Assembly (NCBI RefSeq): GCF_017810075.1
Contig: NZ_JADNYK010000009.1
Location: forward strand, 1 to 64,000
DNA length: 64,000 bases
Direction: 5' to 3'
Origin: Pseudozobellia sp. WGM2
Lineage (GTDB): Bacteria; Bacteroidota; Bacteroidia; Flavobacteriales; Flavobacteriaceae
The translations under genes and the position numbers were made by a program. Each line of letters begins with the position of its first letter. Within the stretch, counting starts at the first letter, position 1. The notes under the pieces were generated by a model, which made no database searches, was not told the origin of the DNA, and saw only the letters and a list, made by a program, of their open reading frames with translations. Shown here piece by piece: positions 52,441 to 60,545 of this stretch.

Positions 52441-54420
52441 TTGATATCAAAATCTAGCATAGACCAAGTTTTCGAAACCGCCCGTTTGGAGGAGGTAATC
52501 GGTGATTTCGTACAATTAAAAAAATCGGGTTCGAATTTTAAAGGTCTGAGTCCCTTTACCGATGAACGCACACCAAGTTTTATGGTCTCGCCGGTCAAGC
52601 AGATTTGGAAAGATTTTAGTAGCGGAAAAGGAGGCAATGTAGTTGCGTTCTTGATGGAACATGAACATTTCACCTACCCTGAGGCCATTAGATATTTGGC
52701 TAAAAAGTACAATATCGAGATAGAGGAAACTGAACGTACCGATGAGCAGAAGCAAGAAGCTGATGAGCGCGAGAGCATGTACTTGGTTTCCGAATTCGCC
52801 CAAAAGCACTTTGCTGAAATGCTTTGGGAAACGGAACTGGGCAAAGCGATAGGCCTTACGTATTTTAAAGAACGGGGCTTCACACCCGATACTATTAAAA
52901 AATTCGGCCTAGGGTATTGTTTGGATCAGTGGGATGGTTTTACAAAGGCCGCTCTGGATCAGGGGTACCGACTGAACTATTTAGAAAAAACAGGCCTGAC
53001 CATAGTCAAAGAAAATTCTCAAAACCCTGGTGACCCTCGAAAATTCGATAGGTTTAAAGGCCGGGTAATGTTTCCGATACACTCTATGAGTGGTAGGGTG
53101 CTTGGTTTCGGGGGTAGAATATTGACCAACGACAAAAAGGCTGCAAAATATCAAAATTCACCTGAGAGTGATATTTATCATAAGAGCAAAGTACTTTATG
53201 GTATTTATTACGCAAAACAGGCCATTGCCAAAGAAGATAATTGCTTTTTAGTTGAAGGGTATACCGATGTCATTCAATTGCATCAAAGAGGTATTGAAAA
53301 TGTAGTTTCTTCTAGTGGTACGGCATTAACTTCTGAACAGATTCGATTAATCAATCGTTTGACCAAGAACATCACCGTACTTTTCGATGGTGATGCAGCA
53401 GGATTAAGAGCTTCTCTTAGGGGTATCGATTTGATTTTGGAGCAGGGCATGAACGTTAAAGTCTGCACCTTTCCTGAAGGAGAAGACCCAGATAGTTTCG
53501 CAAAGAGCAATGAGCTTGAAGAGGTAAATCGCTACTTGGCAGACCATGCCAAGGACTTTATTCAGTTCAAGGCGAACCTTTTGGCCAAAGAAGCAGCGAA
53601 CGACCCAATTAAAAGGGCGGAAACCGTTCGTGATATCGTCAATAGTATTGCGAAGATCCCTGACGGTATCAAACAAGAAATTTATATTCAGGAGTGCGCG
53701 GGAATCATGAATGTTTCTGAATCGGTACTGTTCAGTACCTTGGCGCAGATTGGGAAAAAAAACCAGAACGAGGCATCGAAAAAACCAGCCCGGGAAGAAA
53801 AGGCATTCGATGTCGTAAAGAATGATGCTACAGTTGAAAAGGTCGATGTTCAATACGAGCTTGAGCGAAAAATTATAGAGATTCTCTTATTGTACGGTAA
53901 CAATACCGAAAATTTTGAAGATTTGGTACTTAAAGAAAGTGAAGAGGGTGATTTGATTTTAGAGCCTGAGTCGATAAAGTCCAAAGTATATGAGAAAATT
54001 TTTCTTGACTTGCAAGATGACGAAATAGAACTTGCGAACGAGCATTTTAGGTCTATTTACTACAAATTGATCGAGGCCTTGAACCAGACTGAAGATTTTA
54101 AGCTAAGTTCATTTTTATCTGGTCTTGATCAAACCATGGTAGCTGAGGTTTCTTCTATTATGATGGAGGAAGAAAAATATACTTTGCACAATTGGGAGCG
54201 TAAAGATATTTACCCGAAAGGCAAAAAAATAGGCGTAGCACAACTGGCAAGTGAGACAATTTTGACCTTACGGTGTTTCTTGATTAAAAAACGAATGTTG
54301 GCTTTACAGAGTAACACAAAAGAAAGTGTCGAAGATAATCGAGAGACTTTAGAAGAGATTATGAACTATCTTCATCTAAACAAACTTTTGAATAAAAAAC
54401 TGAATAGGGTATTATCTTAA
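52441..54420 (+). CDS. dnaG: DNA primase
   Basis: Makes RNA primers for replication. The 659-residue protein has the N-terminal region KGLSPFTDERTPSFMVSP near residue 35 with KDFSSGKGGNVVAFLM following; the usual zinc-ligand pattern is reduced, with no obvious CHC2 cysteines. RFKGRVMFPIHSMSGRVLGFGGR is near 200, the TOPRIM catalytic core VEGYTDVIQLHQRG near 267, and LFDGDAAGLRAS near 313. The start is the TTG at 52441 (MISKSSIDQVFETARLEEVIGDF), which matches relatives and has no ATG competitor. It is convergent with the response regulator across a shared terminator. Confidence 0.92.
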   Translation: MISKSSIDQVFETARLEEVIGDFVQLKKSGSNFKGLSPFTDERTPSFMVSPVKQIWKDFSSGKGGNVVAFLMEHEHFTYPEAIRYLAKKYNIEIEETERTDEQKQEADERESMYLVSEFAQKHFAEMLWETELGKAIGLTYFKERGFTPDTIKKFGLGYCLDQWDGFTKAALDQGYRLNYLEKTGLTIVKENSQNPGDPRKFDRFKGRVMFPIHSMSGRVLGFGGRILTNDKKAAKYQNSPESDIYHKSKVLYGIYYAKQAIAKEDNCFLVEGYTDVIQLHQRGIENVVSSSGTALTSEQIRLINRLTKNITVLFDGDAAGLRASLRGIDLILEQGMNVKVCTFPEGEDPDSFAKSNELEEVNRYLADHAKDFIQFKANLLAKEAANDPIKRAETVRDIVNSIAKIPDGIKQEIYIQECAGIMNVSESVLFSTLAQIGKKNQNEASKKPAREEKAFDVVKNDATVEKVDVQYELERKIIEILLLYGNNTENFEDLVLKESEEGDLILEPESIKSKVYEKIFLDLQDDEIELANEHFRSIYYKLIEALNQTEDFKLSSFLSGLDQTMVAEVSSIMMEEEKYTLHNWERKDIYPKGKKIGVAQLASETILTLRCFLIKKRMLALQSNTKESVEDNRETLEEIMNYLHLNKLLNKKLNRVLS

Positions 54421-54423
54421 AAC

Positions 54424-54453
54424 AAAAAACCCGAACAAGTGTTCGGGTTTTTT
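54424..54453. terminator. Bidirectional terminator between dnaG and the response regulator
   Basis: A 14-base A-rich/GC stem (54424-54437 with 54440-54453), with CCCGAACA/TGTTCGGG at its core and T-runs in both directions. Confidence 0.92.
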
Positions 54454-54471
54454 AGTATGCTAGTTTTTTGC

Positions 54472-55101
54472 TTAGTAAAGCTCTAAAGCTTTAGCTTGTT
54501 GCAAAAGGTCGACCATATTGTCAACGTTTAATTTTTTCATTAAACGTGCTTTGTAGGTGCTCACCGTTTTTTCATTAAGGTTCAAACCAATGGCAACATC
54601 TTTGTTACGCTTACCGCTTGCCAAAAGTTTCAAAACCTCTACCTCACGGGTAGATAGTTTTCTGAAGAATCTTCTTGGTTTTTGAGTGCCTTCATCGAAA
54701 GCCAATCTTTGGGCAAGTTCATTGGTAATGAACATGTTTCCTTCACTTACTTTTCTTACCGCCGAAATAATGTAGTCAATGTCAGAAGCTTTTGAAAGGT
54801 AACCGAAAGCTCCAGCTCTAATGGTGCTTAAGGCATAAACATCTTCTGATTGCCCACTGTACATGAGTACTTTTACATCTGGATTTTCTTTCTTCAATTT
54901 TCTTAGAGTGGCAATTCCGTTAATTTCAGGAATATCCATTTCTAACATAATTACATCGGGAGTAACTTTTTCAAGTTTTTCGAAAAGTTCCGAAGTTGTT
55001 GAAGCCGTGTCTACTACTTCAAACCCTGATGCCTCTTCCAGAACATTGGTAACACCCATTCTAACAATGGGGTGATTGTCCGCAATTAATACTTTAATCA
55101 T
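54472..55101 (-). CDS. LuxR-type response regulator with an atypical receiver domain
   Basis: This 209-residue protein has a receiver domain (about 1-120) and a LuxR/NarL helix-turn-helix (about 145-205, LSTREVEVLKLLASGKRN, then LNEKTVSTYKARLMKKL). The usual phospho-acceptor Asp is Glu54 (VIMLEMDIP where VLLDLRMP is standard), and the first acidic pair is Asp8-Asn9. Ser82 and Lys104 are kept. A Glu at this site often mimics phosphorylation, so the protein may be constitutively active or signal by another route. The ATG at 55101 (MIKVLIADNHPIVRMG) is chosen over 55161. No histidine kinase gene adjoins. Confidence 0.85.
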   Translation of the reverse strand: MIKVLIADNHPIVRMGVTNVLEEASGFEVVDTASTTSELFEKLEKVTPDVIMLEMDIPEINGIATLRKLKKENPDVKVLMYSGQSEDVYALSTIRAGAFGYLSKASDIDYIISAVRKVSEGNMFITNELAQRLAFDEGTQKPRRFFRKLSTREVEVLKLLASGKRNKDVAIGLNLNEKTVSTYKARLMKKLNVDNMVDLLQQAKALELY

Positions 55102-55273
55102 TTTGATAGTTTTTATTCTAGATAATAAACTTTCGGTTCGGGCGTGAATAAATACTGACACGCAATGTAAGGTTTAATAATCTAATTACTTGGGCAAATG
55201 TCATATTTTTTTCACAAAAACGGCCGTTTTCCTGAATATATTCGTTTAGTTTACACCTATTTAGGTCAAATTG

Positions 55274-56062
55274 CTATTTTAACTTATCAGGTATTTCACA
55301 TACAGGTATAGGAAGCATTTTATGCCTATTGGCCGTATTAAAACGTATAAAGATACGAAATACTTCTTTTTCTCGGCCAGAAAAATCGCTTTCACTTTTT
55401 CCTTTGTCCTTCATGGCCATGGCCCACTCCAATTCAGGGTAAGATGCACCTATTTGGTCTTCATCCGTTCTATCATCTCCCCATAATCCATCGGTAGGTG
55501 CTGCTTTTATTATTTCTTCATTTACGCCTAAGTGCTTGGCGATTTCATAGACTTCGGTTTTTAGCAAATCAGCTATTGGGCTCAGATCAACACCTCCATC
55601 ACCATATTTGGTGTAAAAACCTACACCGAAATCTTCGACTTTATTTCCGGTTCCTGCAACAAGGTAGCCTTGTAAGGCGGCAAAGTAGTAAAGGGTGGTC
55701 ATACGTAGGCGTGCCCTGGTGTTCGCTAAAGACATAAAACGCTCCTCTTCATTTTCAACGGTAGGCAATGATGCAACTAGGCTATCGAATACAGGAGTTA
55801 GGTTTACAGACTGCCGTTTCACATTTTCGAAATTGGCAATTAGCCAGTCGATATGTCTTGATGCGCGGCCAACCTGATTCTCGGCCTGATGTATAGGCAT
55901 TTCTAAACACAACAGGTCTAAGCCGGTTCTTGCACATAAAGTAGAGGTGACCGCGGAATCTATCCCCCCTGATATTCCGATTACAAATCCTTTAATATTG
56001 GCATTGGTCGCATAATCTTTTAACCAATCGATGATATGGTCGGTTACCTTTTCTGTCTGCAT
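55274..56062 (-). CDS. nadE: NAD+ synthetase, ammonia-dependent
   Basis: Final step of NAD synthesis, amidating deamido-NAD. The 262-residue protein has the PP-loop GISGGIDSAV near residue 29, the GTGNKVEDFGVGFYTKYGDG region near 137, and TDGLWGDDRTDEDQIG near 190, all standard. No glutaminase domain, so ammonia-dependent. It is transcribed divergently from gldB, with 69 bp between start codons. No regulator site was recognised there. Confidence 0.94.
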   Translation of the reverse strand: MQTEKVTDHIIDWLKDYATNANIKGFVIGISGGIDSAVTSTLCARTGLDLLCLEMPIHQAENQVGRASRHIDWLIANFENVKRQSVNLTPVFDSLVASLPTVENEEERFMSLANTRARLRMTTLYYFAALQGYLVAGTGNKVEDFGVGFYTKYGDGGVDLSPIADLLKTEVYEIAKHLGVNEEIIKAAPTDGLWGDDRTDEDQIGASYPELEWAMAMKDKGKSESDFSGREKEVFRIFIRFNTANRHKMLPIPVCEIPDKLK

Positions 56063-56131
56063 AAGATGTTCTTTAGTGAAGATCGATTAACTTTACCCGT
56101 TAAAATTAATGTGTACCGACTAAATATTAAA

Positions 56132-57115
56132 ATGTATCAGAGAATACTTTCATTACCAAGGTCTATTTTTGCGATATTACTGATTATCACGTTGGTTTAT
56201 GGTTGTAATGAGACCGATAAGGTAGAAGAGGAAATTCAAAAGATAGATGTCGATTTGAGGGTTTTGCGGTTTGACCGTGAATTTGCCGAGGCATCTCCTT
56301 TAGATATTCCCGTACTTAAAGAATCATACCCCTATCTATTTCCTGCACAGTACACCGATAGTGTGTGGGTGGCAAAATTGCAAGATACGTTGCAGGTCGA
56401 ACTTTTAGAAGAGGTTCATGGTGTATTTGCCAACTTCGATGATGTACAAAATAATCTTGAAGATTTGTTCAGGCATGTGAAATACTATTTTCCAGAGTAT
56501 CAAGTACCGGAAGTCGTCACCTTGACTTCTGATGTTCAATATGAAAATCGCATTATTTTGACCGATAGTTTGCTATTGCTCGGTCTAGATAATTACCTGG
56601 GAGCTGAACATAAGTTTTATAGAGATATTCAGCAGTACATCAAAGCAGGGTTCGATAAAAAATACTTGGTCAGTGATGTGGCGAGTGCTTTTGTTAAACA
56701 AGTGGTGCCAAGAGCAGAGAACCGGTCTTTTTTAGCTCGTATTATTTATTATGGAAAAGAGCTTTATGTAAAGGATAAGCTTATGCCCAATTCGGCAGAC
56801 CATCTGAAAATTAATTATTCGGAAGATGAACTTGAATGGGCCAAAGCCAATGAAGAACCTATATGGCGTAACTTTATTGAACAAGAATATTTGTACAGTA
56901 CCGATATGAAGCTATCGCGTCGGTTTTTGGAACCCGCGCCATTTTCGAAATTCGGTCTTGAACTCGATAACGAATCACCTGGTCGCTTGGGCCGATTTAT
57001 AGGTTGGGAAGTGGTTAAAGCCTTTATGAATAAAAATGATATATCGCTTCAACAAATGCTGAATTTGCCCTCGGAAGAAATTTTTAAGAAATCGAATTAT
57101 AAACCTGCAAAATAA
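56132..57115 (+). CDS. gldB: Gliding motility lipoprotein GldB
   Basis: Inner-membrane or periplasmic lipoprotein essential for gliding motility in flavobacteria. The 327-residue protein (start ATG at 56132, MYQRILSLPRSIFAIL) has a lipobox VYGC with Cys25, the early signature VDLRVLRFDREFA and the late segment SPGRLGRFIGWEVVKAF, both remembered from GldB. Longer in-frame starts at 56036 give no sensible signal peptide. gldC follows one base after the stop, which is the standard gldB-gldC pair. Confidence 0.9.
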   Translation: MYQRILSLPRSIFAILLIITLVYGCNETDKVEEEIQKIDVDLRVLRFDREFAEASPLDIPVLKESYPYLFPAQYTDSVWVAKLQDTLQVELLEEVHGVFANFDDVQNNLEDLFRHVKYYFPEYQVPEVVTLTSDVQYENRIILTDSLLLLGLDNYLGAEHKFYRDIQQYIKAGFDKKYLVSDVASAFVKQVVPRAENRSFLARIIYYGKELYVKDKLMPNSADHLKINYSEDELEWAKANEEPIWRNFIEQEYLYSTDMKLSRRFLEPAPFSKFGLELDNESPGRLGRFIGWEVVKAFMNKNDISLQQMLNLPSEEIFKKSNYKPAK

Positions 57116-57116
57116 A

Positions 57117-57452
57117 ATGTCAAAACTACATACATCGGAAATTACCCTAAAGGTAGGACTAGATGAAAATCGTGTACCGGAAACTCTAAATTGGTCTGCA
57201 CAAGATGGGGGAGTCGACAATGAAGAGGCCAAGGCGATGTTGCTTTCGGTTTGGGATAGCAAGAACCAAGAATCGCTTAAAATTGATTTATGGACCAAAG
57301 ATATGCCCGTTGATGAAATGAAGACTTTCTTTCACCAGACCTTGGTTTCTTTGTCAGATACATTTATGAAGGCAACACAAGATGAAAAGATGACAGCCAC
57401 CATGAAAGACTTCTGTGACTATTTCGCCGAGAAATTGGAGTTGAAAGGGTAG
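57117..57452 (+). CDS. gldC: Gliding motility protein GldC
   Basis: This 111-residue soluble protein enhances gliding in Flavobacterium johnsoniae. It shows SEITLKVGLDENRVPETLNW near residue 7, WSAQDGG, and a C-terminal helix with MKDFCDYFAEKLELKG, the usual GldC ends. It directly follows gldB and is certainly cotranscribed. It is convergent with the broken reductase gene, only four bases away. Confidence 0.93.
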   Translation: MSKLHTSEITLKVGLDENRVPETLNWSAQDGGVDNEEAKAMLLSVWDSKNQESLKIDLWTKDMPVDEMKTFFHQTLVSLSDTFMKATQDEKMTATMKDFCDYFAEKLELKG

Positions 57453-57456
57453 CCCT

Positions 57457-57990
57457 TTAATATAGAACTTCGTATGTTATGGTGGTCAAACCATCATTAT
57501 AGGTCTTACTTTCGGTCCGGTTCAATCGATATGCTTTTTGTGAAGTACCAAAAAGGCGAATACCATTACCTAAAATCAGGGGATTCAACTTTATTTTCAA
57601 CTTATCGATAAGTTCATTTTCCAAAAGCCAACCGGTAAATTGACCGCCACCGCATAAGTAGATATCGGTTTCCGAAGTTTTCTTCAATTCTTTAATGATA
57701 TTGAGATTCAAGTCACAAAGGGTCAACTGGTCGCTTTAATTTTCGAATTTCAATGTTTTGGAAAAGATAAAATGCTGCATGTGCGAATAAGCAGGTTGAC
57801 CAGGCTCAAGACCATATGTATAACCGAATTCATAAGTTCGACGACCCATGATCACTGTTTTGAAATCTTTCAAATCTTCTAAATATTGAGATACCCCATC
57901 ACCAGTAGCCTTGAAACCACTAGTGTCATCATTGGGTCCCGCAATAAAGCCGTCGATTGAAATTGCTACGTAGTGAACTATTTGAGCCAT
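57457..57990 (-). pseudogene. Dihydrofolate-reductase/RibD_C-family gene interrupted by an in-frame TAA
   Basis: Read as one frame the locus encodes a 177-residue RibD_C/DHFR-like protein: ISIDGFIAGPNDD near residue 10, VIMGRRTYEFG near 47, then IYLCGGGQFTGWLL near 110 and KLNPLILGNGIRLF near 135. A single TAA at 57736-57738 splits it between FEN and SDQLTL, in the same frame on both sides, with no frameshift. Both halves are otherwise well preserved, so the lesion is recent, or the base is a sequencing error, or read-through occurs. The downstream half has no ATG near its start. Confidence 0.8.
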
Positions 57991-57998
57991 AAGTTCAA

Positions 57999-58508
57999 TT
58001 ATTCTTTTAGCTTGGCATATCTATGCTCATCCCAAAATGCATCGTTCTTGAAAATTGCTTTGCGCGAAACACCCTCTTTTTCAAAACCGTTCTTCTCCAA
58101 AACTCGCATCGAGCCTATATTGTATTCAAAAACACCTGCGTAAATTCGAATCAGTTTCAATTCGTCAAAAGCATACGAGACAATTAATTCAAGCGCCTTT
58201 GTCGCAATGTCTTTACCCCAAGAAGGCTCACCGATCCAATAACCGATTTCAGCCGATTTTCGATAGACGTCTTTTTGGAAAATCAAACCAATTAGCCCAC
58301 AGAATTTACCATTACAATCTATGGCGAAAACCTTTTCCGTATCATTTTTGGCTTGGCGTTGAATGAATTCTTCCGCATTTTTTTCGGTATAGGGGTGGCC
58401 AAAACCGTCCCGAACATTGTCCCAAATTTTTTTATTGTTGGCGAGTAGGGCCATCTGGATTTTGTCGGAGGGTTCAAGCGCACGTAATTTTACCTCTATC
58501 ACAGGCAT
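57999..58508 (-). CDS. GNAT acetyltransferase, RimJ/RimL type
   Basis: This 169-residue protein matches the GNAT_acetyltran_3 pattern: RALEPSDKIQMALLANN near the start, VFAIDCNGKFCGLIGL near 66, EIGYWIGEPSWGKDIATKAL near 88, and VLEKNGFEKEG near 135. These transfer acetyl from acetyl-CoA to amino groups of proteins or antibiotics. Substrate is unknown. It is eight bases upstream of the broken reductase gene on the same strand and may share its transcript. Confidence 0.88.
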   Translation of the reverse strand: MPVIEVKLRALEPSDKIQMALLANNKKIWDNVRDGFGHPYTEKNAEEFIQRQAKNDTEKVFAIDCNGKFCGLIGLIFQKDVYRKSAEIGYWIGEPSWGKDIATKALELIVSYAFDELKLIRIYAGVFEYNIGSMRVLEKNGFEKEGVSRKAIFKNDAFWDEHRYAKLKE

Positions 58509-58557
58509 TGTTTTTTAAATAATCTATAGGTTATTATATTACTTTCTTATCCGATAA

Positions 58558-59607
58558 TTACTCAAACTTCAAATAGGTATCAAAAAAAGGCAACATATCA
58601 TTCAAGGCCCGCCCATCATCGGTCCACAGTTTGTTGCCATGGTCGCCTATGTATTCTTCGGCATAATGGTTAACACCCAAATTTTCCAACTTTTGACTAA
58701 ATATTCTGCAAGTTATTGGCACGTGGGGGTGTTCTTCGTTTCTACCCCAATCTAATTTTAATGCCTTTAGACTTTTTAGTTGGTCCACATAATTATCTAC
58801 CATTCCAATGATTGATTTTTTTTGCCATATTTCCAGTACATCTTCGTTGATAATTAAGCTATCTCCTTCATAAGTGAAAGGTAAATCTGCGTAAAAGGGT
58901 GGTTTGTCCGGGTTCGGGGTATAGGCGCGTCCCACGGCTACCACTACATTCGGACGAAATTCGCCATAACCTGTAACCAATTCTTCCCTTGTTTGAATTT
59001 CATGAATACGTTTATAGGCGGCTCCCTTAATCCCAAATTCTTTTAATATGCCCAAAGTTCCAGGGGAAAGGGCATAAACGCTTGAAAAAACCTTCGGGAA
59101 AAGCATCCCCATCCTTATCGCTCCTTGGCCACCCATTGAATGGCCTGCAATACCCCTGCTTTCACTGTTGGGTATCGTTCGAAATTTTTTATCAATAAAT
59201 GCCACAAGATCCTTTCCCGTAAAATCGGCCCATTTGCCAGTGAGTGTTGAATTGGTGTACCAGCTACCTCGATATAAAGTATATTGATCGGGCATAACTA
59301 TAATTACAGGCTCTATTTTTCTGGTCGCAATAGCCTTATCTAATAATTCATCAAATTTATCTACTGCAATTGCCAGACTATCATTCCATGTAAACCCATG
59401 TAGATAATAGATTACTGGGTATCTTTTTTCGCTTTTGTCATATCCCGGAGGAAGATAAACCGTCACTCTTCGGGTTGGGTTTTCCCCACCGGGGTTTTCC
59501 AAGTTGGCGGAATACAGATGATCGACAATAACCTTTCCTTTTGTTTCCTGCCCTTGTCCTAAATTGATGATTGCAGAAAAGAGTACCGTTAGTAGTAATT
59601 TTTTCAT
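58558..59607 (-). CDS. Secreted esterase, enterochelin esterase/esterase D family
   Basis: This 349-residue protein has a signal peptide (about 1-19) and an alpha/beta-hydrolase fold of the PF00756 group. VYLPPGYDKSEKRYPVIYYLHG near residue 50 is the family opening, GHSMGGQGA near 154 has the nucleophile Ser, and a late His lies in GDHGNKLW near 322. It could act on siderophore, carbohydrate or phenolic esters. It lies downstream of a receptor and an outer-membrane protein on the same strand, which suggests processing of an imported ester. Confidence 0.82.
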   Translation of the reverse strand: MKKLLLTVLFSAIINLGQGQETKGKVIVDHLYSANLENPGGENPTRRVTVYLPPGYDKSEKRYPVIYYLHGFTWNDSLAIAVDKFDELLDKAIATRKIEPVIIVMPDQYTLYRGSWYTNSTLTGKWADFTGKDLVAFIDKKFRTIPNSESRGIAGHSMGGQGAIRMGMLFPKVFSSVYALSPGTLGILKEFGIKGAAYKRIHEIQTREELVTGYGEFRPNVVVAVGRAYTPNPDKPPFYADLPFTYEGDSLIINEDVLEIWQKKSIIGMVDNYVDQLKSLKALKLDWGRNEEHPHVPITCRIFSQKLENLGVNHYAEEYIGDHGNKLWTDDGRALNDMLPFFDTYLKFE

Positions 59608-59696
59608 TTTAGTAGAATTAATTAATAATTGTATGACGAGGGAAGTTATATTTCTGATTTACAGCATATTACTTTAAAGTATTAATTTCATTCGGT

Positions 59697-60494
59697 TCAA
59701 AAAGTATAGGTCATTCCAACGTTCCACGAAAATCCGGGATTGGGCGAAATAGAGGTGACCATAGGTTGGTTCATTTGTGTGGATAAAAACAATGGAAACT
59801 TTTTATGCCCAATACCCGCGACACCGGAAACAAAAAGGCTATCCGTATCACCATCCAAATTCAAATAGAAAACTTGCGGGAAAAAGCTGCAATACAATTT
59901 TTCTGATAGACGTAGTTTGGTAATGTTCCCGACCAATGATATAAAGTGCATCTGTTTCAACGAACCTTTATCAAAGCCGCGGCCTACGAAAACGGCCGAT
60001 CCTAGACTGAATTTTTCTGAAAGCTTATATGTTGGTACAAACTCAAAGACCACATAGCGCTCCGCCTTCGCGATGGTCTTTGTTAGACCATTCTCAATGA
60101 CTTCCGTATAACGATGCGAAATGCTCCAATTTGCCGACACCACTACACCAAAGTTCTTTTTGGCTAAGATTCGATACCGAAAACAACTATTCATAAACCA
60201 TGGGTTGCCCTCAGTAGAATAGGCAACCTCGGGATCGAAACTAAACCTGTTCTTCCGCAGTGAAAAGAAACCCATGATTGCGGGTTTCCCTAATGAAAAG
60301 GCTGGTACCCGTGAAATACCGTTGGAGTTGAGACCGATGGTACCCGAAAATTTGAATCTGTTAGATGAGATTTCTCCTGTCTCTTGTGCCGTCAAGACTA
60401 AATAGCAGAAAAATAAATAAAAGCATAGAGACAATTTTCGTCTAGATTCCCCTGCTATATTTAAATGTCCAGTTACACTTTTCGATTTTTTCAT
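59697..60494 (-). CDS. Hypothetical outer-membrane protein
   Basis: This 265-residue protein has a hydrophobic signal-like segment near residues 20-37 (KLSLCFYLFFCYLVLTAQ) after a long basic lead, then alternating beta strands ending in a terminal aromatic (GMTYTF), as in small outer-membrane barrels. I recognise no family. It lies 51 bp downstream of the TonB receptor and 89 bp upstream of the esterase. A shorter start is possible because the N-terminal lead is unusually long. Confidence 0.6.
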   Translation of the reverse strand: MKKSKSVTGHLNIAGESRRKLSLCFYLFFCYLVLTAQETGEISSNRFKFSGTIGLNSNGISRVPAFSLGKPAIMGFFSLRKNRFSFDPEVAYSTEGNPWFMNSCFRYRILAKKNFGVVVSANWSISHRYTEVIENGLTKTIAKAERYVVFEFVPTYKLSEKFSLGSAVFVGRGFDKGSLKQMHFISLVGNITKLRLSEKLYCSFFPQVFYLNLDGDTDSLFVSGVAGIGHKKFPLFLSTQMNQPMVTSISPNPGFSWNVGMTYTF

Positions 60495-60545
60495 TTGGTT
60501 CCGATTTCATTTTTTGCCACCTATTTCCATGCAAAAAGAATGATT

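Noticed and set aside
57457-57726. Separate 89-residue gene downstream of the reductase stop
   Set aside because: It is in the same frame as the upstream part, lacks an ATG, and carries the second half of the same domain; treated as one interrupted gene.
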